Below, piece after piece: positions 12,701 to 22,570 of a DNA stretch of 64,000 bases. The position numbers and the translations under genes are program-made. The stretch is from NCBI RefSeq assembly GCF_949628215.1, contig NC_134276.1, positions 218,136,610 through 218,200,609 on the forward strand. The letters are read 5' to 3'. Each line of letters opens with the position of its first letter. Positions within the stretch are counted from its first letter, which is position 1. The notes below the pieces were generated by a model. It was not told the origin of the DNA. It was given only the letters and a program-made list of their open reading frames with translations, and ran no database searches. Origin of the DNA: Phalacrocorax aristotelis. Lineage: Eukaryota > Chordata > Aves > Suliformes > Phalacrocoracidae.

Positions 12701-15700
12701 GAACCCAATGGCTCCGCACCCAAGTAAATAAGCACAGAGGACCGGCAAAGCCACGCAGCCTGGGCTCACCGGGGCAGCGCAGGAGCGCCGCTGCATACAT
12801 ACTTGTTGGCTCGGATCCCCTCCCGGCGGGAGGCCAGCCCTTCGGCCACGAGGGACTCAGCAATGTTCTCGCCACTCGTGTCTGCGGAGAGAAGAGGAGA
12901 GGAGTCAGTGAGACAAGCCACCAGCGTGCGGGGCAGCCCGGAGGCACACAGACCTCAGCCCTGGACACTCCCAAGACAATTCCAGCTAACAAAAGCCAGA
13001 GCAATCCGGGAGCGAAAGGCTCCCGTCACCGGCCCGGTGTCCCGGCAGCACATGGCCATCGTGATGCATCGAGCAGAGCAGCCCAGGGCTCTCCTGGGGA
13101 CACCATTTCCCCCAGACCAAGGGGCAAGTGGGAAGGTGGCATGTTGCTCCGATGCACCCCTGGGCTGCAAGGCTTGCTGTCACCCAGAACCATCTCCGTG
13201 GGAAGGGGACATCCTCAGCACCCACGGGAGACAGGTAACACCCTCCCAGCACCAAAGGGGCTCTCTGGATTTCCAGCGGAGGCTGCAGTACCAGCACGAC
13301 CCGCAAAGGCCACCTCTGCACAAGACATCCTGCCCCTGCAGAAATGTGGGGGGGGTTCATGGCTACTGGGAGCTGGAGCCCACAGGGAGGTGGGGGTCAA
13401 ACACCACGGTCCAGGGGGGATCTCCGGCCAGGGAGAGCCAATAAGCAGGAGGATTTGGGCAGAATCCCCCAGGAGAAACCCTCAGCTGCCCACACAGAAG
13501 GGAGGGCACAGGGTTGCACGGCCCCGAGCAGCAGCAGGGGGTAGCTAGGGAGGGGGTGTAGGGCACTGCCAGGACCCCCACCCTTCCCCAGCACCTCTGC
13601 TCCAGCTCTGCCACCACGGGTGAGCGATGGCAAACCCCCACCCCTCCAAAGCCCGGAGCCGCAGACAGCTGCTGCATCGCTGCCAGGGAAGCTGTCGCAG
13701 CGTTTCCATATTAATAGTATTTAAACCTTGACAAACTTCATCAGGAAACATTTTATGCTTCATTTCTCACCTCCGCGGTGTGACAGGCTGGGATTTAACA
13801 ATAAGGACGACAGCTACGCGGGAGGCACGCAAAAAAGTCCTTAATGTGGCAGACAACAAGGCTGCAGATGACTGAAAGAGAGCACTCTACTGATCGCGGT
13901 GTCACCGAACAACAAAACCCCTTTCAAGGTTTATTTGTTGCAGACAACACTGTCAGGACCTGCCAGGATTCCCGCTGACGGGCAGCCCACGGGGTGGGAA
14001 AGCAGAGAGCTGCAGTTCTCCAAAATGATCATCCCCCCCACTCTGCAGGAGGGGATCCTCATCTCAAAGGGCTTCCCAGTCCCCCAGCCCATGAGCAAAC
14101 GGGAAGCTCAGGAACGAGCATGGAGGTAACTTCGATATCCAGTTACTCGTGGTCTCAGGGTACAGGCTCATCCTGGCAGCACGCAGGGCCCCGCTCCCCT
14201 TTCTCGCAGCCTGGGGACCATGGGGGTCTTGCATTCCTGTGCTGAAGGGGAACCCCCACAGAGGTGTGGGAGATGCTGCCTGGAGCGTGCTGGGATGGGT
14301 GGTGATGGGAAGCCAGCCCTGGGTTTCCCCTGTAGCAGCAACAAGGTGATGAAAAGGGGCTCCAGGCAGGGCTTATTGCCCACTCCAGGCCATGCTCTCT
14401 CTGGCGAGAGAGCTCCAGCCTCCCCGGGATGCTGCACGGCTGTGAATGCACCCGCCGATCCTCTGCAGCAGACAATCAGGAGCCAGCAGCGATGCTGGGC
14501 TTTCTGGCCACGCAGCAGAGCTGATGGCCGGCAGTCCTCACCCTGCCCAGCCAGACACGGGCAACTCCTGCCACAGGCCCAGAGGGAGCCTCACCCCCAA
14601 ATCATGGGCCACCTCCTTTCTCCCTGTGCCTCCGTGCAAACCCCGCTTGCTCCGTTTGTGCCACGCTGGCTCGTGACAAACCCCATCTGCAGTGGCGAGC
14701 AAGTCCTGGCCTTCTGCTGCTCAAACCAACCTCCCGCTTCCGCCGCAGGACAGGCCCTGAGCCCCACAGCAATGCCAGGGTGTGGATCTAGAGACAAGGA
14801 TGCTCCACAGCATCCGCTCACACTCTCCATCCTGACCCTGCATGGCAAAGTCACCGGCAGCGAAGTCTGCAGGGACACGGTGCCAAGGGCACCCAACACC
14901 CCAGCCTGTGCTGGAGCTACCCCAGGGGACGCACACCCAAAATTCAGCGGCCCCTGAGCTCCTTTACAGCCCGTTGCACGCACCTCGTCCTTCCTTCCTT
15001 CCTTGCCCCACCTGCAACGAGTCACCCCGCTGAGCCTCCCATGGGAGAGGAGGCTGCCAGGGAGCCATGGCTGAGCCCGACCTACACACTGGTTGTATCC
15101 CACACACCCCAGCCATGGGGCCACCCTGGCCCCGCACTGACTCCCCGGCGAGCACAGAGGTGCACTGTTCACCCAGCGCATCTCCTGCCCCGTGCCGAGC
15201 CAGCGCATCCATCTGCCCCGGTAACCCTGAGCTGGGTGGCACCAGAGGACAGACTGGGTCCTGGTGAGCAGCCGCTTCCCAGGAGCCCACCTGCACCGAG
15301 CGGGTCTCGTCCCCCTTCTTGAAACCCGAGGGCATGGGAAGTCTAACGAGGAGCCGAGCCCGGCAGAGCGGCGCAGCCCAGAAGCCAGCAGCAGGATGCG
15401 GTCACCTCTCAGCCGCTTTCTGTTACTCTCACCAGACCGGGCAACGACTGAGGGCTAACCATGGGGAGCAAGAGCCCAAAAACTCATCCACCAGCATGGC
15501 TGGAACCAAAAATCAGCCAGGGCTGAAGGCAGAGGGAACACAGCACCTGGCAGAGCACAGTCCGGTGTGGTGCTCACCATGTGGGGACCTAAGCGGAGCC
15601 AAAGCCCACCTGCACCAGCACCAAAAAGGCTGCCCTGCCCCAAGCTGCTCTGAGCCAGGGAAAGCGCTGCCTGCAGGCACTGCGCATTTGGGCTGAGCGG

Positions 15701-18700
15701 CTTCGGTCCCGGCACCCTGCCACATCCTCAGAGGCCAGATATAAGCTCGTTTCTTTTGGGAGATTTCAGCCAGATATGAGCGAGAGATTTATAACAAAGA
15801 GGATGGCAAGGGGAAACTTGTGAGAATTCACCTAACGCCACAGCCTGCATCCGTGTGCTGCGGTGCATCAACCAGCAGCTGCAGCTCCAGAGAGCGCTCT
15901 GCACAGCCCCGCAGCCAGCCGGGACCACCACTGGGCATCACTGCCCTCCAAAAGCTGGTGCTCCACCAAAAAGTGGGCACGCATCCTTCTGCTGCTTCCC
16001 AGCCCACCCTCTCGGGACAGTAGCTCTGGCTGCGAGCACCGCACGCTGCCCTAGGAGCAACACACGCTCCCCGCCAGCCCTTTAGGCGCCGAACGGACCC
16101 CTTTGCGCTCACCTTTGCCCAAGTACACCATCCCGTACTCCCGGCCCTGTGGGGTCTTGTACTCCACGGTAAAGCAGACCTCCTTCCCGATCAGCTTCTT
16201 CCGCAGGAACTCGCGAGCTGGGAACCCCCAGGGCTGGAGGGAAAGAAGTCGGCATGAGGCGATGGGTCAAACGTAGCTGGGGAAGCCCAGAGCCTCCCCA
16301 CCCCAGGGGACTCGTGCTCTCCATTAGCCCAGGAACGTGATGGAGTCCATTTGCAGCCCACAAACTTGCAGAGGAATCAACCCTTTTACTCTGCAGGAGT
16401 ACCACTCCTTCTCTCCCCCTCCGTCCCCCAAAAAGGGGTCACGGTTGGTTTTCCAGCCAGCCTCGTGCTCCCCGAGCACAGCCAGACCTCAGCCGGCCGA
16501 GCCCAGGAAGGCTCCTGGCACAGAGGGAGCAGGGCTGGAGCTGCAGCAACATCGCGGGCTGGAGCAGCCCCAGCTCCCAGGGACACGGCGGGGGCTCCTC
16601 CGGCTCCTGCCCGAGGCCGTGCAGGTGTCCGTGGTGAAGGAGCAGAGCGGGACCAGCGCAGCGGCCATGCCCGGCTGGGAGAAGCGGGCTCTCACGTCCC
16701 TCCCGACACCTCCCTGCACCGCAGCACGAACGCACCGGAGCCCCGGCGAGCTCAGCCCCACTCCACCGCAGCGGGTGGGTGGGGAACGCGGTCCGGAGGA
16801 GAGAACATGACGTGCTCATAAACAATTAGCAAACCTGACAGGCATAATTTTTTAAAAGACTGACATTTAAAGGCTGAAGCAGTGTTTAGAAGACAAACTC
16901 CCCAGGGAGAGCAATTAGCTGCTAATGCTCTGCACCACCCCCAGGGCTGGGAGGATGGGTGGCCGGTGCTGGGTTCCCCTCCCCGATACAAACCCACCAC
17001 GCTCCCAACCACGGCACCCCACTGCCGGTACAGGCAGCCCTGCCTGCACCTAATCTGCCAAAGCAACACCTCCGTTGCCTCCCGTGCCCCCAGCTCCGGG
17101 GCAGGCAAAGCCCCGCAGAAGAAGCCTGGAGGCACCGCCAGCTTCCCCTGGTCCTGCGGACCTTGCCCAGCCACGCCTGGCCCTCACCAGCAGATGATCC
17201 CCATCCCACCTGGGGAGAAGGGCGAGGAAGAATTCTGCCCCAAAACCCACACTGCAGGGCTGGAGCTGGGAAAGGATCTCTTAAAGGATGATCGAAAGGG
17301 CTGTTTCATTCTGCATCCTGCAGCTGCAGCACCCTGCGTGCCCCCGAGCTGGGGAGGGGGGCAACACTGGCGAGGAGGGAGCTGCCTGCGTACGGCAGCA
17401 GCAGGTTTGGGAATGGGCAATGCCTCTTGCTACGGCCGAGCTGAGGGTGCTGCAGCCTGCAGGGCTGGGGCAGCAGCCTGGAGGCATCCTGCCCAGCTTA
17501 GCCTGCGAGATCGGGGCACGAGGGTCCCATGGCACCGCTCACGGGAGGCACCCACCTCATCTGGGGTGTCCTTGGCATCCGGCTGGCCTGCAGCAGCGCG
17601 ACGGGCGAGGTTCCCGGCACGGATGTTGCTGAGGTTGATCTGGCGCTCGGGGGGTGGCCCACCTCGGGGCTGCCCACGGACGATGATGGCGCAGCCCGAC
17701 AGCACCTGCAGGGAGGTAGAGGGGTTGCAGGGGGTCCCCGGCAGCAGCCCCTCGGTAGCAGGTGGCAAAGGAGAGCAGCCAGGAGGCTGGGGAGGCAAGA
17801 GGTGACAGAGCTTGGCACGCAGGCAGGTGATGCTGTGAGGAGAGACTTCCAGGGATGGATCCTGCCCCAGGCAGGGCATGGGAATCTTGGCACCACAGGG
17901 CACAATTTCTCATGGGCTTGGAAAAGTCAGGCACGGCCCCAGGTTTCCTGCTCGGACATGCGGGATGGAGCTGGGCTCTGCACCCCGCACCTTCACGGCG
18001 TACATGTCAAACATCCCACCCCTCCTTCAGAGTGCAGCACAACGGCATGCGAGGCAACAAGTGTGGCGGATAACACAAAGGGCTTGGCAGATCGGGATTT
18101 TACTCCCTGTGCCGACCCATCAGATGAGCCCAGCCATGCCATCACCCCTGCTGCTTTGGCTGCTGAGTGCTCCGAGGCAGGACACGGCCACGCTGGGCAG
18201 TCCTGTCCCATCCCACCCACCTCCCAGGGCTCCGCCAGCCCCATCGCTCCCCACTGCTGCAGGGGGCCCCCCATGTTCAGGAGGGCACTGTGCCCACAGC
18301 ACCCCGAGGGACTCCGTGCAGCTGCTGGCGCAGCACAGTAGGGTGCAGGCGGGGAAAAGCTGCCACTGCCACTGCCCCGGGGAAGCCTCCCCGACAGGGC
18401 ACGCAGAGGGGGAACATGCCCACAGCCAGCCAGCCCAGAGGGACACTGCTCTCGGCACGAGGGCTTTGACCACCTGGGCTGTGCAGCATGGCCTCGGCGA
18501 GGCTTACAGGAGCGAGGAGCAGGCTCGGAGAAGGTGCTTGTAAGACCTTTTACCGGGGGATTTGACCCGCTGGGAGCAAAGGGGCCACGGGCACCATCAA
18601 TGGGCTGGCCGCACCCTGCCCCCACAGCTGGTCATCCCAGCCAAGAGACTGCGTTGAGGTCAGACAGACTCTTACGGGGAAAACTGCTGGGAGAATCCCC

Positions 18701-21700
18701 AGAAACCAGAGACCCTAACTGGACCTCTCCTCCTTGCACCCAACTCGATTACAGTAACCAGCATAATCGTGCTCTGCAAAAACCCCAAGGTTTCTCGGCA
18801 GCTCCGTACAAGGCGCAAGGCCACCCGCCCGCCAGCCACAGCATCAGCAGGGCCAGCTCCAGCCACCAAGCTGGGCCCCTGGCCAGGCAGAGCAAGCGTG
18901 CCGGGGATCACCCTGTTCCCGTTTTAATCGGCATTGGCTCCCTGCGCGTGGGATTGATGCTGCTGAAGCGCTCGCAAAAAAACCTCCAGGTTGGATTTCA
19001 GCACATGCCCTGGCTTTCTGCCCACCTGAAATCCCCCACGGATGCTCACAGCACATCCCAAAGGCAGAGGACTCATACCCTGTCACAGGGTACCCAGCAC
19101 CAGGGACACCAGCTTGCACCGACGAGCCCCACCGTGCTGACACCCGAGGGTCTGGTTGCACCACAGCATCACGCTCGCTGCTCCACGCCACCTCCTGCAT
19201 GCCCGGCCCCACGGCAGAGACTGGCATGCTCCGTGAGCTACTGGGAATTGAGCTTCAAATTAAGCCTGAGCCGCACAGAGAGCGATCCCCCAGCAAAGGC
19301 TCAGTGCTCGATACTTAAGGACTTAGAGGTTTCATCGCTGTAATTAACCTTAATCTTTAATTTATAGGGCATGGGGAAACAAGTCAGATGCTGTAACTTT
19401 TATCCAATTACCAATACAAACCCTGGGTCCCAGGAAGGGGACAGATTCCTTAGCAGAGCTGCTCTGTGCTCCATGGGTGCATGCAACCCTGGCCTCGTGC
19501 TCCGGACAGAGGAACCCCGGCAGCCCTGCCTCGTGCTCCAGATGGAGGAACCCAGGCTTAAACTGGGCCACAAGAGCTGTATTGCTGACACAGGAGTTAG
19601 CGTGGGCTCAGAGCCGAGCGCGACAGACACACCAAAGCCAGAGCACGGCACCGGGACGCGCGTCAGACAGACCCAGGTCCTGCAGCAGAGAGGTCCCCCG
19701 AGCGTCGCAGGGGACATTGCAGGAACAGGAAGGACGGTGACAAAAAGCAAAGGCAGGGTCCCAAGGCAGCAGCAAGAAGGGCAGCCAGTGTCCCAGCTCT
19801 TTACCCGGAGACTCACCAACGCAGAGCCCCAGCTCGGCTCCAAGCTGGGCGTCCCCGTGCTGCCAGCCAGGGCTGTGCCATACTGCACCATGCTCCTTCC
19901 ATCCCAGCCACCAGCACCCCAGAGCAGAGCCAGGCCCCAGCATGCCCAGCTGCCCTGAGCCCAACCATACCTTACCTCCCCCCAGGACCCCACATGCTCC
20001 CCCAACTCCTCAAGACCCCCAAAAAGGAGCCTGCTGCCACCCCATCCCACCCCACAAGGCAGAGCCCCAGCCTGGCTCCTGGTGCCTCTCTCAGCCGGGG
20101 GCACCCAGGGGCTGCAGGGCCCCAGCCCCCATCACCTCCCTGCTCCTGCTCTTCCCCCCCATTCCTGCTCTGCTGCACCCAGAGCCCCCACCCCGCTCCC
20201 AAACCTTGCATCCCTGCTGTGATTTCAGGGGCTACTGTGCATCAGGAAGGTGCAAAAAAAACCCCAAAACTTTCGAGTTCAAAAAGTTGTGCTGAGAACC
20301 GCAGCGAAGCACACAGCCGGCACCGCTCCGGCTGGCCCTGGCAGCTCTCGGCTCTGCGGTACCACCATGAAGCAGAGCAGCGACTGCGGAGAGCCAGGGA
20401 CCCCCACCTCTCTGGGGTGCCCCCCTGGCCAGGGATTTTGGGCTGGAAAGGGGGACCACGGGGCACACCCTGGGAAGCAGCTGGGGTGCCCAGCCAGCAA
20501 TCCCACAGCACCCACCCACCAGTCCAGGGCACCGAGGCAGCGTGTAGCCCCCAGGAGCTGGTGCCCGCCATGCACGGCGGCCTCGCAGCCGGCAGACACC
20601 AACCGTCCTGCCCAAAGTCACGCTCCGGATCCGCATCCCCTCGCACGGAGCCAGGCCGGCACGAGCCGCCAGACGAGGATTTTCCTCAGCATCCCAAGAT
20701 CTCACTTATTGGGCACGAGATGGCAGGAGGTTCCAGGAATGGCTCCCCACACCACTGGTGAGCTAAAGCACAGGGAAGGCAGCACCCCCAGACCTCCAGC
20801 CCCAGCCCCAAACCTCCAGCAGCACCCAGCCCCATCCCCACCACCACATCGGGCTCTGTGGTGAAGCGATGCCCTGAGTGAAGGTCACGTTCTGAAGGCA
20901 GCGGTGGGGTTTGCGACCAGCCCTGTCGCCTGCCAGGGGTGGGGGTCACCTGCAACCTCAAGAAAAAAAATGTATTTGGGCACAAGAAAAACTTGTGTTT
21001 GGGCAACTCGGCACTACAAGGAGTCTTTAGTGGCCAACGGGCTTGCAGAAGGGAGCCGGGGCCGTGGCGCACGAGCCCAGCTCGACGCAGACACGTGGGG
21101 AGCACGGCTGGATCCCACCGGCCCGTCCTCTCCCACGGGCGGCACGGCCGGCGGGAGCAGCAGCCTGCAGCCAAATCCTCACCGAGGCGGTGGCGGGGGG
21201 GACGCGGCAGGTAACCAGGAGGGGCCAAAAAGGCACTGGGACGGCCTGGACGCGGTGCCAGGGCCCAATCCCAGCGGCAGCCGCCGGATCCCCACCTTCG
21301 CCCTCCAGGTCTCTGCTGCTGACACACGTGGGGACCAGATGCAGTGGGGCTCAGGGACCCCGTCCCCCCACCACTCCTTCCCGTGGGGACACCACAGGTG
21401 CAGGAGGAAGAGGAGGGAGAGGAGCAGATGGGGCACCCCGAGGGATGTCCCAGCCCACGGTGCCGCGGAATCCCGGGTTTCCCCTGGGCCGCAGGGGCTT
21501 CGGGGACAGCAGCAGAGCACAACCACCAGCTCCCCGGGACACGGGCCAGCCCCGGGACGTGCGGGGGGCCCCAAAAGCCCGAAATGGCCCCCGGGCCACC
21601 CTCGCCCCCGGCCCCAGGAGGGGACAAGGAGCCCTGGGCACAGCCCCCCCCAACACCCCATCCCGGGGAGGGTCCTGGGGTGCAGCGAGGGGTCCCCAGG

Positions 21701-22090
21701 CTACCGAGGAGGGGGCGGGAAGAGCAGCAGCTGGGGAGCAGCACCGGGGGTGCGGGGCCGGGCCGCGGGGTCGGATTTGGAAGCACGGGGGGTGGCGGGG
21801 GGGACGGTCACGGGGCGGCGGGGAAGTCCCGGGACGGGGAGGCGGAAAGGGAAGGGAGGGTCCGGAGCCCGGAGCGGGGATTGCACCGGGGAGGGGGGGG
21901 AGGGGGGTCCCTGTTACCGGGGCGGGAGGCGAGGGCCGGAGAACGGGTCCCGGGGAGCGGAGCGGGGGGGTCCCGGGCCGCCGGGCGGAGGCAGGCCGGC
22001 GGGCACAGCCCTTACCATCTTGACGATGCCGCGCTGCACGGTGAGAGGCGGCGCGGAGCCGCCCGGCCCGGGGGCGGCCGCGGAGGCCAT
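628..22090 (-). CDS. SND1: SND1, staphylococcal nuclease and Tudor domain protein (5' part, exons 1-10)
   Basis: Ten exons on the minus strand join in frame to 383 codons that follow vertebrate SND1 (Tudor-SN, p100) almost residue for residue: 22016-22090, 17556-17705, 16113-16233, 12803-12881, 8781-8941, 8473-8564, 7519-7677, 7002-7108, 6628-6718 and 628-741. SND1 binds RNA, takes part in RISC, stress granules and miRNA decay, and acts as a transcriptional co-activator in cytoplasm and nucleus. The part seen covers SN-like domain 1 (about residues 18-165), SN-like domain 2 (about 190-325) and the start of domain 3. The remaining SN domains and the Tudor domain must lie beyond the left edge. 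Every junction keeps codon phase. Nine donors are GT and one (exon 7) reads GC. The gene diverges from PAX4, as in human. Introns are far shorter than the human ones as I recall them. Identity is near certain; exact limits were read by eye. Confidence 0.95.
742..6627 (-). other. SND1 intron 9
   Basis: A 5.9-kb intron. It is GC-rich with small AT-rich patches (about 1635-1690, 2600-2730, 3640-3860) and a short polypurine/polypyrimidine stretch at 3990-4025 (CTC repeats then C runs). No coding exon and no recognisable transposon were found. Confidence 0.6.
6628..6718 (-). CDS. SND1: SND1 coding exon 9
   Basis: 91 bases coding (R)[20 protein letters not shown] and on to QFVAK, the end of SN domain 2 and the linker to domain 3. 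Donor GTGAGT, phase 0. Confidence 0.94.
7002..7108 (-). CDS. SND1: SND1 coding exon 8
   Basis: 107 bases coding [20 protein letters not shown] and on to LRAAE, the second half of SN domain 2. Acceptor CGCAG, donor GTGAGT, phase 2. Confidence 0.94.
7109..7518 (-). other. SND1 intron 7 (GC-AG type)
   Basis: A 410-base intron with donor GCAAGT at 7518-7513 and acceptor CGCAG ending at 7109. Nothing else was recognised inside. Confidence 0.75.
7519..7677 (-). CDS. SND1: SND1 coding exon 7, followed by a GC donor
   Basis: 53 codons beginning [20 protein letters not shown] and ending [14 protein letters not shown]. The exon stops after CCG at 7519 and the intron begins GCAAGT. No GT donor that keeps the frame is present at this point, and the next exon resumes exactly at NGNITELL. 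This intron therefore looks like a GC-AG intron. Confidence 0.92.
7678..8472 (-). other. SND1 intron 6
   Basis: About 800 bases of GC-rich intron between exons 6 and 7. No repeat or gene recognised. Confidence 0.65.
8473..8564 (-). CDS. SND1: SND1 coding exon 6
   Basis: 92 bases coding (A)[20 protein letters not shown] and on to LSGIK, the first strands of SN domain 2. Acceptor TGCAG, donor GTGAGG, phase 0. Confidence 0.94.
8781..8941 (-). CDS. SND1: SND1 coding exon 5
   Basis: 161 bases beginning [20 protein letters not shown] and ending [12 protein letters not shown]. It spans the end of SN domain 1 and the linker to domain 2. Donor GTAAGC, phase 1. Confidence 0.94.
8942..12802 (-). other. 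SND1 intron 4
   Basis: A 3.9-kb intron. It contains an unusual AT/CpG-mixed patch at 9480-9720 and the double LTR at 10230-11300. The rest is unremarkable GC-rich sequence. Confidence 0.65.
10230..11300 (+). mobile_element. Fossil ERV-type LTR pair, two abutting direct copies
   Basis: Two direct copies of one long terminal repeat, about 10230-10741 and 10742-11300, lie head to tail with no internal region between them. Shared landmarks are the opening CTGGTTTTGG, the core CCAGCCTCCCATGCTCTGCC, a TATGACATCATGCCCAGTA-like segment and a TC-rich tail ending TCTCCCCCATCC. The outer ends are TG and CA. The 5-bp word GGAAC flanks the whole unit at 10225-10229 and 11301-11305, as expected of a target duplication for an ERVL-like element. 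From memory this LTR type is common in neoavian birds. The copies differ noticeably, so the insertion is old. It is broken: no gag, pol or env remains. Confidence 0.75.
12803..12881 (-). CDS. SND1: SND1 coding exon 4
   Basis: 79 bases coding (D)[20 protein letters not shown] and on to GIRAN. It matches the [12 protein letters not shown] segment of SN domain 1. Acceptor CGCAG, donor GTATGT. Confidence 0.92.
12882..16112 (-). other. SND1 intron 3
   Basis: A 3.2-kb intron with an AT-rich island at 13690-13960 and a short CTTC repeat near 14990-15005. No coding exon recognised. Confidence 0.65.
16113..16233 (-). CDS. SND1: SND1 coding exon 3
   Basis: 121 bases coding [20 protein letters not shown] and on to YGMVYLGK. 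It carries the conserved basic [11 protein letters not shown] stretch of SN domain 1. Donor GTGAGC, leaving phase 1. Confidence 0.93.
16234..17555 (-). other. SND1 intron 2
   Basis: A 1.3-kb intron containing an AT-rich island at 16800-16925. Otherwise GC-rich with nothing recognised. Confidence 0.65.
17556..17705 (-). CDS. SND1: SND1 coding exon 2
   Basis: Fifty codons, phase 0 at both ends, preceded by a pyrimidine tract and CAG. It begins [16 protein letters not shown] and ends DAKDTPDE, the characteristic start of SN domain 1. The donor is GTGGGT. Confidence 0.93.
17706..22015 (-). other. SND1 intron 1
   Basis: A 4.3-kb first intron. It contains an AT-rich patch at 19285-19440. Its last part, from about 21700, is inside the promoter CpG island and is very rich in G runs on the plus strand. 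Confidence 0.65.
22016..22090 (-). CDS. SND1: SND1 coding exon 1
   Basis: Start codon at 22090-22088 inside the CpG island, in a GCC-ATG-G context. It codes 25 residues with an Ala/Gly/Pro-rich leader, then TVQRGIVKM, the conserved entry to SN domain 1. The donor is GTAAGG, phase 0. The leader differs from the Ser/Gly-rich mammalian one. Confidence 0.9.
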
Positions 22091-22570
22091 GGCGGGGTCG
22101 GGGGGGGACGGACGGGGCGAGCGCGGAGGGAGCAGAGGTTGCCCGGCGCGAGCGCGGAAGGGAGCCGCGGGGCGGGGCGGAGCAGGGGGCGTGGCCGCGC
22201 CCGGGGAGAGGCGGGGCCTCGCCGCCGCCCCGCCCAGCCGCCCGGCTAACGGCCAACGAGAGGCCGGTCCCGCCGCCCGCTCCGCCCCGCCCCGCCGCGC
22301 CCCGTCCAATAGCGACGCGCGGAGCCGCAGAACCGGCCCGAGAGGCCGTTGCGGGGGGGTGACGTCACGGGAGTCCCCGCCCCGCGGAGGGGGGGCGGGA
22401 CTTCCGGGGCACGCGGCGCCAGGGACACGTCGGCAAAGGGCCGCCCGCACTCCCGCGTGGCCTCCCGCCGCGAGGGGGCGGGGCCGGGCGGGGACACGCC
22501 CCTCTACGTCAGCACCCACGCCGCTGTGCGTGCGGCGCCGAGCGCTGGGGACACCCACGGGTGCGGGGGG
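22091..22570 (-). promoter_or_regulatory. SND1: SND1 CpG-island promoter
   Basis: CpG-dense sequence immediately upstream of the SND1 start codon; the island itself begins inside intron 1 near 21700. It has no TATA box. Visible motifs are a perfect palindromic CRE, TGACGTCA, at 22360-22367, an ETS site ACTTCCGG at 22400-22407, CCAAT at 22306-22310 and many GC boxes. This is the usual architecture of a housekeeping promoter, which suits a broadly expressed gene. The transcription start was not determined. Confidence 0.75.
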
